Below are positions 7,191 through 13,698 of a stretch of DNA of 64,000 nucleotides, in pieces. The stretch is taken from positions 62,001-126,000 of the forward strand of contig CAVTFD010000039.1 in NCBI GenBank assembly GCA_963733945.1, given 5' to 3'. Numbering within the stretch: position 1 is the stretch's first letter; each line of letters starts with the position of its first letter. The notes under the pieces are model-generated. The model made no database searches. It was not told the DNA's origin and saw only the letters and a list, made by a program, of their open reading frames with translations. The translations under genes were made by a program, and so were the position numbers. This stretch comes from AP-15 sp963733945 (GTDB lineage Bacteria; Pseudomonadota; Alphaproteobacteria; ATCC43930; CGMCC-115725).

Positions 7191-9485
7191 TTACTCTGCG
7201 GCGAGCCGCCGCGGCTCCTCGGCGTCGAGCTCGGCGAGGATCTTTGGCGGCGACATCGGCAGATCGCGCAGCCGTGCTCCGATCGCGGCATGGATCGCGT
7301 TGGCGACCGCGGCCATCGGCGGCACGATCGGCACCTCGCCGACACCGCGAACGCCGAATGGATGGCGCGGGTTCGGCACCTCGACGAGGATCGGGTCGAT
7401 CATCGGCATGTCGGAGGCAACCGGACAGCGGTAGTCGAGAAACCCGGGATTCTCCAGACGGCCCTGCTTATCGTAGATGTATTCCTCGTTGAGCGCCCAA
7501 CCGATGCCCTGGGTCACGCCGCCCTGATCTGGCCTTCGACATAGGAGGGATGGATCGCCCGGCCAACATCCTGCGCCGCGGTGTAGCGCAACACGGTGAC
7601 ATGGCCGGTCTCGGGATCGACTTCGACATCGCAGACATGCGTCGCAAAGGCAGGCCCGGCGCCTTGCGCGTTGACCGACACCTCGGCGCCGATCGGCCCG
7701 CCGGTGCGCGCCGCCTTGATCGCGATCTCGGCCAAGGGCAGCGGATCGAAGCTGCCGGCATTGGCGCCGGCCGGCACCGCGCAGCCATCCCGCCAATCGA
7801 CTGCGTCGGGGCTGATGTCCCAGATCATCGCGGCGCGGCGCTTCAGCTGGTCGATGACCTTTTCGGCGGCCTGCACGGTGGCCATGCCTGTGGCAAAGGT
7901 CACGCGGCTGCCGCCGGTCACATGGGTTAAAGCCAATCGAGGCGGTGTCGGCGACGATCGGCTTTACCCGTTCGATCGGAAGGCCAAGAGTTTCAGCCGC
8001 CATCATCGCCATCGAGGCGCGCGAGCCGCCGATATCCGGGCTGCCGGTTGCGACGCTGACCGAGCCGTCCTCGTTGACGTGCACCTGCGCGCTCAATTCG
8101 CCGCCGACATTGAACCTGAAGCCGCAGGCGATGCCGCGGCCCTGGTTGGGGCCCAGCGGGATCTGATAGTTCGGGTGGTTCTTGACCGCCGTCAGCGTGT
8201 CGAGATAGCCGATATTGGTCCAGGTCGGGCCGTGCACCGCCTTGGTGCCCTCTGTCGCGGCGTTCTTCTCGCGCAGAACGAGCGGATCTATGCGCAACTC
8301 GCGGGCCAGCTCGTCGATGCAGCTTTCGACCCCGAAGGAAGAGATCGGCGCGCCCGGTGCGCGATAGGCCGCGACCTTGGGCCGGTTCGACACGACGTCG
8401 TAGCCGGTGATCTGCACGTTTGGCAGGTCGTACATCGCAAAGCCGCACATGCAACCTGGCTGCACCGGCGAGCCGGGGAACGCTCCGGCCTGGTATTTGA
8501 GCACCATCTCGGCGGCAACGATGGTTCCGTCACGCTTGGCCCCGAGCTTGACCTCGATGACTCCGCCCGAGGTCGGACCCGTGGCGCGAAACACCTCCTC
8601 GCGGGTCATCACGATCTTGACCGAGCGCCCGGTCTTGCGCGACAGCGCCAGAGCCACCGGTTCGAGATAGATCAGCGTTTTGCCGCCGAACCCGCCGCCG
8701 ATCTCGGCCGGGGTGACGCGGATATTGGCAATGTCGATGCCGGCCAGTTTCGCGCAATAGGCGCGAATCATGAACTGGCCTTGACTGCTGGCCCAAATCT
8801 GCACCTGGCCGTCGGATGCGGCCGAGACGACGCAGGCATGCGGCTCGATATACGCCTGATGCACGGGCTTGGTCGTATACCGCCGCTCGACGATGACGTT
8901 CGCCTCGCGGAAGCCGGCCGCGGTGTGGCCCTTCGAAAAGGCTATCTGCTTGGCGATGTTCGAGGGCTTTTCCGGCTTCGGGTCAACGCCCTGGGTAAAG
9001 AGGTCGTCGTGCAACAGCGGTGCGTCCGGCGACAGCGCCGCCTCGACGTCGATGACGTGCGGCAGCACCTCATACTCGACTTCGATCAACTCCACCGCCT
9101 CGGCGGCGATAATCGGCGACAGCGCGGCCACCGCGGCCACCGCATGACCTTCGTAAAGCGCCTTGTCCCGTGCCATGACATTGCGCGACAGGTCGCGGAA
9201 ATTCATCGGGCCTTCGCCGACAAAGGCCTCCTCCGGGAGGATTTCCGGGAAATCGGCGGCGGTCACCACGGCCTTGACCCCCGGCAGCGCCAAGGCCTTG
9301 TCAGCGTTGATCCCGAGAATGCGGGCATGCGCATGAGGGCTGCGTTTGATCTTACCGTAAAGCATGCCGGGTACTGTCCGGTCGGCCCCGAAATTGGCAC
9401 GGCCGGTGACCTTCTCGACCCCGTCGGGGCGAATCGGCCGGGTGCCGACAACCTTCAATTCCTTCTCGTTGGCAGCTGACGTCAC
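7191..9485 (-). CDS. Xanthine dehydrogenase/CO dehydrogenase-family molybdopterin-binding subunit, with two compensating frameshifts
   Basis: The frame is open for 764 codons. The N-terminal part (GVEKVTGRANFGADRTVPGMLYG; GEGPMNFR; EIGGGFGGKTLIYLEPVAL; VAAYRAPGAPISSFGVES) and the C-terminal part (GGVTQGIGWALNEEYIYD; HPFGVRGVGEVPIVPP) match the large Mo-binding subunit of molybdenum hydroxylases. Between about 7525 and 7928 the family sequence (HVTGGSRVTFATGMATVQAAE through RAIHPSYVEGQI) is in another frame. One extra base at 7927-7930 and one missing base near 7525 cancel out, so about 133 residues are scrambled without a stop. GTG 9485 follows GGAGGGTCC at good spacing. No FAD or iron-sulfur subunit gene is adjacent. 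Activity is doubtful as sequenced. Confidence 0.82.
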   Translation of the reverse strand: MTSAANEKELKVVGTRPIRPDGVEKVTGRANFGADRTVPGMLYGKIKRSPHAHARILGINADKALALPGVKAVVTAADFPEILPEEAFVGEGPMNFRDLSRNVMARDKALYEGHAVAAVAALSPIIAAEAVELIEVEYEVLPHVIDVEAALSPDAPLLHDDLFTQGVDPKPEKPSNIAKQIAFSKGHTAAGFREANVIVERRYTTKPVHQAYIEPHACVVSAASDGQVQIWASSQGQFMIRAYCAKLAGIDIANIRVTPAEIGGGFGGKTLIYLEPVALALSRKTGRSVKIVMTREEVFRATGPTSGGVIEVKLGAKRDGTIVAAEMVLKYQAGAFPGSPVQPGCMCGFAMYDLPNVQITGYDVVSNRPKVAAYRAPGAPISSFGVESCIDELARELRIDPLVLREKNAATEGTKAVHGPTWTNIGYLDTLTAVKNHPNYQIPLGPNQGRGIACGFRFNVGGELSAQVHVNEDGSVSVATGSPDIGGSRASMAMMAAETLGLPIERVKPIVADTASIGFNPCDRRQPRDLCHRHGHRAGRRKGHRPAEAPRRDDLGHQPRRSRLAGWLRGAGRRQCRQLRSAALGRDRDQGGAHRRADRRRGVGQRARRRACLCDACLRCRSRSRDRPCHRVALHRGAGCWPGDPSLLCRRPDQGGVTQGIGWALNEEYIYDKQGRLENPGFLDYRCPVASDMPMIDPILVEVPNPRHPFGVRGVGEVPIVPPMAAVANAIHAAIGARLRDLPMSPPKILAELDAEEPRRLAAE

Positions 9486-9603
9486 AGGACCCTCCAATCG
9501 GCCGCGATCTGCGATGATCGGCGAGCTTACCATCGAAATATCAATTGGGATATAACGAAACCGCGGTGCCCTCCCGCGGGTCCGCGCCGCGTTCGGCCAA
9601 CGC

Positions 9604-9699
9604 CTACCCGGCCAAATGCAAGAGCGCGAACAGCAGCGACATCAACACCACAATTGCCCCCGTGACGACGACCAGTAGGTCGGCAAACAAGCGGCGCAT
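9604..9699 (-). CDS. Possible 31-residue single-helix membrane protein
   Basis: A short open frame encodes a basic N-terminus (MRRLFADLL), one continuous hydrophobic helix (VVVTGAIVVLMSLLFALLHLAG) and a stop. It starts about 10 bp after the end of the ferric-reductase-like gene on the same strand and fills an otherwise empty gap, with a weak GAG ribosome-binding site. Small single-helix proteins commonly accompany membrane flavocytochromes, but I recognise no family. Chance is possible at this length. Confidence 0.4.
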   Translation of the reverse strand: MRRLFADLLVVVTGAIVVLMSLLFALLHLAG

Positions 9700-9709
9700 C
9701 GGCAATACT

Positions 9710-11032
9710 CTAGGCGAAGCTGTAACGTTCGGAATGATATTTCGACAGCGGCACCCGCATCTGCCCAAGCGCCCGTTCGATCGCGTCCATCATCACGTTC
9801 GGCCCGCAGATAAAATACTCATGGGAGGCGTAGGGGGGTGGGAGATGGCGCCTGAACAGCTCGGCGGTAATGAAGCCCTGTTCTCCGGTCCAGCCGGCCG
9901 GCGGATTCGCCAGCACGTGGACGACCGTCAGGTTGAGACGCGCTTTCAACGCCTTCAGTTCTTCCCGGAAGGTGATCGAGTCCCAGTCCCTGCTGCCGTA
10001 GAGCAGGGTCAGCGGCCGCCGGTCCCCGCGGTCCGCGAGCGTCCGGATCATGCTCATCATCGGGGTGACGCCGATCCCCCCCGCGATCAGCACATGCATG
10101 TCCGCCGGGTTGCCGATCGTGAAGGCACCGTAAGGTCCGTCGAGATAAACCCGCTGCCCTTCCGACACCTTGGGGATCGCACTCGTGAAGTCGCCCAGAT
10201 TCCTGATCGTCATCTCAACCCGGCCGTCCGCCGCCTCGGCGCTGGACGAGAACGAAAACGGGTGTCCGGTGATCTTGAAGGGGCTCCCCCACAGGGTCAG
10301 CCAGCCGAACTGACCAGGGGTGAAGCGGAACCCCGGATGGCCGTCCGGCCGCATCACCAACGTCGAGGTGTCACCGCGCTCCCGGCGCACTTCCGCGACC
10401 CGGTATGGCCGGCGCAGCATGAACAGCGGCTTGACGGTACGGACGTAGAGCAGCAGCCCGATCCAGAAGATCGTCAACCCGATCCACAGCGCGCGCTTCC
10501 ACGGGTCGACCAGGTAGACGCCCGATCCCACCATGTGCGCGATCCCGGCCGCGATGGCGACAACCGCGAGAATGATATGAGAAAGATGCCATGCCTCGTA
10601 GCCGATGTTCAGCCTCACCCGCCATAGCGCCGCCACCACCAGGGCGATCAGCGCAACGATCGACACGATTGCGAAACGCGCGCTCCACGGAGCCTGGAGC
10701 ATGTTGAGCGGCGTGAGCATTTGCGGCCGGCCAGCCGTCAGGACGACCGCATGAACCACGATCAAGCCCACCGCGATCAGCGAGATCTGGCGATGGAAGT
10801 GATAGATGACATCCTCGCCCCAGGGCTTGGTCACGTAGCGGAAACGCGCCGTGAGGCCGATTTGCAAGCCCATCATCGCCAAGCCGGAGTAGCCGAGCGC
10901 GACCGCGAACTCGGTCCAGAAGTCGCGGGCGGGCGGCCAAGTCCCCGCCAGCAAAGCGAACAACGGGGCGAGAATGAACAGAAGGTAAACCGCGATCCAG
11001 ATCGTACCGTGCACCGCATAGCCAAGGCGCAT
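9710..11032 (-). CDS. Ferric-reductase-like transmembrane flavoprotein (FAD/NAD(P)H-binding)
   Basis: This 440-residue protein has a membrane half (about residues 1-210) with several helices and His residues of the ferric-reductase-like haem domain, for example in IYHFHRQISLIAVGLIVVHAVV. The cytoplasmic half is ferredoxin-NADP reductase-like: FAD motif HPFSFSSSAE near residue 265, nucleotide motif LIAGGIGVTPMMSM near 330, and a terminal FICGPNVMMDA followed by YHSERYSFA. It should move electrons from NAD(P)H through FAD to haem and then across the membrane. ATG 11032 has GGGGAGG upstream; the open frame continues further 5' but without family similarity. It is divergent from the cytochrome oxidase genes. 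Confidence 0.85.
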   Translation of the reverse strand: MRLGYAVHGTIWIAVYLLFILAPLFALLAGTWPPARDFWTEFAVALGYSGLAMMGLQIGLTARFRYVTKPWGEDVIYHFHRQISLIAVGLIVVHAVVLTAGRPQMLTPLNMLQAPWSARFAIVSIVALIALVVAALWRVRLNIGYEAWHLSHIILAVVAIAAGIAHMVGSGVYLVDPWKRALWIGLTIFWIGLLLYVRTVKPLFMLRRPYRVAEVRRERGDTSTLVMRPDGHPGFRFTPGQFGWLTLWGSPFKITGHPFSFSSSAEAADGRVEMTIRNLGDFTSAIPKVSEGQRVYLDGPYGAFTIGNPADMHVLIAGGIGVTPMMSMIRTLADRGDRRPLTLLYGSRDWDSITFREELKALKARLNLTVVHVLANPPAGWTGEQGFITAELFRRHLPPPYASHEYFICGPNVMMDAIERALGQMRVPLSKYHSERYSFA

Positions 11033-11261
11033 GAACCTTATCCTCCCCAATGCGCCCCACCGCCCGCGAAATGAGGAATTAGCGCGCAGTATATGCGAGG
11101 CATCTACGACCGACGCGACGATGATGATCGGCGGCCCGAACCGAAACGGGGGGCGCATGGAGGCGTCTCGAACGTCGCGGTTGCTGGTTTTCGCTGGCTA
11201 CTCGATTTGCTGCTCGTCATAGTTGGGATAGACGGCGCGCCACGATGCTGACGAGGAGATC

Positions 11262-11987
11262 GTGTCGGATCCACTGATCGCATATTGCGGTCCCGCGGCG
11301 GTCCCGGACGATTTGTGGGTACGCTGGAATTTCGATCCGCTGCTGATCGCGGCGCTCGCGGCCTTGGCTTTGGCGGTCGGTCGCGGCCGTTCGTCGAACG
11401 CCAGTGCAGGGTGCGGCGCGATCGCGCTGATGGCCGTCGTCTTCGTCTCCCCGCTCTGCGCGCTGTCATCGGCGCTGTTCTCGGCGCGGGTATTCCATCA
11501 TGTCATTCTAGTCGCCACCGTCGCGCCGCTGCTGGCGTTGGCGTTTCCGCTGCGACGTACAGGCTCGCCGCCGCTCTCGCTGCTCGTCGCCGCGCATGCG
11601 GTCATCCTTTGGCTCTGGCATGCGCCGGGCCCCTATGGTTGGGGTCTCGCCACCGTGCCGGCCTATTGGCTGATGCAAGGTTCGCTGCTGGGGAGCGGGT
11701 GGCTCATGTGGCGGGCGATCCTGGTGCCGCGGGCGCGGCCCGGCCCGGCGCTGGTCGCGCTGGTGGCGACGGTCGGGCAGATGGGTCTTCTCGGCGCACT
11801 AATTGTCTTCGCATCGCGGCCGCTTTACGCGGTGCATTTCGCGAGCACATTACCCTGGGGACTCTCTCCGCTCGCCGACCAGCAACTCGCCGGACTGCTG
11901 ATGTGGGTGCCGGCAATGCTGCCTTATGTCGGCGTGGGCCTCTGGCTCGCCTGGTCGAGCCTGCGGCCTGCGGCGCCGGTCCACTGA
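11262..11987 (+). CDS. ctaG: caa3-type cytochrome c oxidase assembly factor CtaG
   Basis: A 241-residue protein with about six or seven membrane segments matching the caa3_CtaG family (PF09678): WVRWNFDPLLIAALAALAL at the start, a segment around FHHVILVATVAPLLAL, HAVILWLWHAPGPYGWGL, and a conserved end LSPLADQQLAGLLMWVPAM. The His residues in these helices are the usual conserved ones. The family is needed to build active caa3/aa3 oxidase. GTG 11262 is preceded by GAGGAGATC. It heads the oxidase gene group, consistent with its role. The TGA at 11985 overlaps the CTG at which the next gene's homology begins. Confidence 0.88.
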   Translation: MSDPLIAYCGPAAVPDDLWVRWNFDPLLIAALAALALAVGRGRSSNASAGCGAIALMAVVFVSPLCALSSALFSARVFHHVILVATVAPLLALAFPLRRTGSPPLSLLVAAHAVILWLWHAPGPYGWGLATVPAYWLMQGSLLGSGWLMWRAILVPRARPGPALVALVATVGQMGLLGALIVFASRPLYAVHFASTLPWGLSPLADQQLAGLLMWVPAMLPYVGVGLWLAWSSLRPAAPVH

Positions 11988-12484
11988 CCCTCCTCCTCAA
12001 ATTCGTTCATCTCGCGGCGATCTCGATCTGGTCGGCCGGGCTGATTGTTCTGCCGTTCATGTTCCGGCAGCGCCAGGCGCTCGACCCGGGCTGGGAACTG
12101 GACCGGCTGCACCGGATGACGCGTTTCGTCTATGTCGAGATAGCCTCTCCCGCCGCCGTCGTCGCCATCGCCAGCGGCACCGCGCTGATCTTTCTCCAAG
12201 CCACGTTTCAGGAATGGTTCTCCACAAAGCTGGTCCTTGTCGGGGCGATGGCGATGCTGCATGTCGTCGCCGGCCTCGTGCTGGGGCGGCTCTTCCTGGT
12301 AGATGGCCGCTTTGGCCGGGTTTCCTGTGTCGCGCTGTCGAGCGCCTATATCGTGCTGATCACGGCAATCATCTGGATTGTGCTCGCCAAGCCGCACATC
12401 GATTCCAACCGGTTTGCCACGGATCTGTTCAGGCCCGGGGCGCTTGGTCAGTTCTTCGGCGCTACCAGAATACCCACGCCATGA
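11984..12484 (+). CDS. CopD-like integral membrane protein
   Basis: Four predicted helices in about 166 residues: LKFVHLAAISIWSAGLIVLP, then ASPAAVVAIASGTALIF, LVGAMAMLHVVAGLVLG, and AYIVLITAIIWIVLA. The FVHL...WSAGL opening and internal His residues resemble CopD/HemJ-like haem- or copper-associated membrane proteins often found in cox operons; its role is inferred from context. No standard start codon precedes the first helix. CTG 11984, overlapping the ctaG TGA, is the only start that keeps it; the next ATG would remove the first helix. It is followed by a minus-strand gene that overlaps its 3' end. Confidence 0.7.
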   Translation: MTLLLKFVHLAAISIWSAGLIVLPFMFRQRQALDPGWELDRLHRMTRFVYVEIASPAAVVAIASGTALIFLQATFQEWFSTKLVLVGAMAMLHVVAGLVLGRLFLVDGRFGRVSCVALSSAYIVLITAIIWIVLAKPHIDSNRFATDLFRPGALGQFFGATRIPTP

Positions 12485-12960
12485 TCGAAGACGAGCTTGC
12501 CCCCGTGCCAGCCGGCGAAGGCCGTCATCACCGCCGCCAGGCCCGACAATGCGAGACCGTGCGGCAGGATCGATTGGGGATCGGTCAGCCGCAGGCCCCA
12601 GCTGGCCCCTGCAATCGCGACCAGCGTCATCGCCGCGACGGCGTGCGACCAGCTCGCCTCCAGGACGCGGATGCCGCGCACGAGCAGGAGCTCCGCCGTG
12701 CCGGCGGTGCTGGCCGCAACGCCGGTCCAGAAGGCGATGCCGGACGACCAGATGCCGACCCGTACCCAGAACGGGTCGCCCGACCACCAATAAAAGACAT
12801 CGACGCCAAGAGTTGCGAGCACGAACGCGATCGGGAAATGCACCATCATCACGTGGATCGGATGACCGACCACGGCGACCGCCGATCCGACATCGAGCCG
12901 GAGCAGCTCCAGCAGAACCGGACTTTCGCGCGGGACCGCCGGATCGTCTTTCGTCGCCAT
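12448..12960 (-). CDS. DUF2231-family membrane protein
   Basis: A 170-residue membrane protein with about four helices and the DUF2231 hallmark HPIHVMMVHFPIAFVLATLGVD, where conserved His residues sit at the membrane face. ATG 12960 has GGGGAGG upstream; a longer open frame exists but starts in the divergent promoter of subunit II. It is encoded on the opposite strand inside the oxidase gene group and overlaps the CopD-like gene end-to-end by 37 bp. DUF2231 proteins often sit near respiratory genes and may bind haem or metal. The function is unproven. Confidence 0.8.
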   Translation of the reverse strand: MATKDDPAVPRESPVLLELLRLDVGSAVAVVGHPIHVMMVHFPIAFVLATLGVDVFYWWSGDPFWVRVGIWSSGIAFWTGVAASTAGTAELLLVRGIRVLEASWSHAVAAMTLVAIAGASWGLRLTDPQSILPHGLALSGLAAVMTAFAGWHGGKLVFDHGVGILVAPKN

Positions 12961-13011
12961 GATCCTCGGCCTCCCCACCCTTCCCGCAGGATTCGTAACC
13001 TCTCGCGTCCG

Positions 13012-13698
13012 GTGGTTCAACTCGGATCGACCATGGCGCTGGCCGGCTGCGGAGGGCCGCTGTCGGCGCTCTCTGCCTCCGGGCCGTCGGCGGATGCGAT
13101 CGCGACACTGTGGTGGGTGATGCTGGCGGGCTCGGCCGCTATATTCGCGCTTGTCCTCGGCCTCTTCGCGCTGGTGATCGGGCGGCCCGGCTGGGGTTCG
13201 AGCGTATCGGGCGCACGCTGGATCGTGCTCGGTGGCCTCGTCCTGCCGGGCGTAGTGCTAACGCCGCTCGTTGCCTATGCGCTGATCACCGGCGAGCAGC
13301 TTCTGCCGTTGCCGGGGACCGCCCGGCAGCGAATCGAAGCCGAGGGCCTGCAATGGAGCTGGACGTTCCGCTATCCCGACGAAGGGGTGCAGACCGTGAA
13401 TGTCCTGCACCTGCCCGCGGGCATCCCTGTCGACATAATCGTCAGCAGCCCCGACGTCATCCATTCGTTCTGGATTCCGCGCTTTGCCGGCAAGATCGAC
13501 GCGGTGCCGGGGCATGTGAACGTCCTGCGCATCCAGGCGGATGAACCGGGCCGTTACGAAGGACAGTGCTCCGAATTCTGCGGCATCGGCCACGCCCTGA
13601 TGCGGTTCGCCGTGATCGTCCATCCGGCAAAGGACTTTTCCGCGGCACTCGCCCAGGCGGCCGCGTCGTCGCCCGCGTCGTCGAAAGCGAAAGAATGA
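13012..13698 (+). CDS. ctaC: Cytochrome c oxidase subunit II
   Basis: A 228-residue subunit with two membrane helices (TLWWVMLAGSAAIFALVLGL and WIVLGGLVLPGVVLTPLVAY) and a periplasmic cupredoxin domain. The CuA site is intact: His in DVIHSFWIP, and the Cys, Glu, Cys, His and Met ligands in GQCSEFCGIGHALMRF. QWSWTFRYPDEG carries the aromatic patch that takes electrons from cytochrome c. A lipobox-like LAGC just after the start suggests a lipoprotein. The start is uncertain: GTG 13012 gives a very short signal and no clear ribosome-binding site is visible. Its stop overlaps the ATG of the subunit I-III gene. Confidence 0.88.
   Translation: MVQLGSTMALAGCGGPLSALSASGPSADAIATLWWVMLAGSAAIFALVLGLFALVIGRPGWGSSVSGARWIVLGGLVLPGVVLTPLVAYALITGEQLLPLPGTARQRIEAEGLQWSWTFRYPDEGVQTVNVLHLPAGIPVDIIVSSPDVIHSFWIPRFAGKIDAVPGHVNVLRIQADEPGRYEGQCSEFCGIGHALMRFAVIVHPAKDFSAALAQAAASSPASSKAKE

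Noticed and set aside
7596..10627. Long plus-strand open frames opposite the Mo-hydroxylase and ferric-reductase-like genes.
   Set aside because: Their translations are low-complexity Arg/Ala/Asp-rich shadows of the high-GC minus-strand genes, with no family resemblance or ribosome-binding sites.
13566..13694. Upstream extension of the subunit I-III fusion.
   Set aside because: It overlaps the CuA-site coding sequence of subunit II in another frame; ATG 13695 overlapping the TGA is the expected start.
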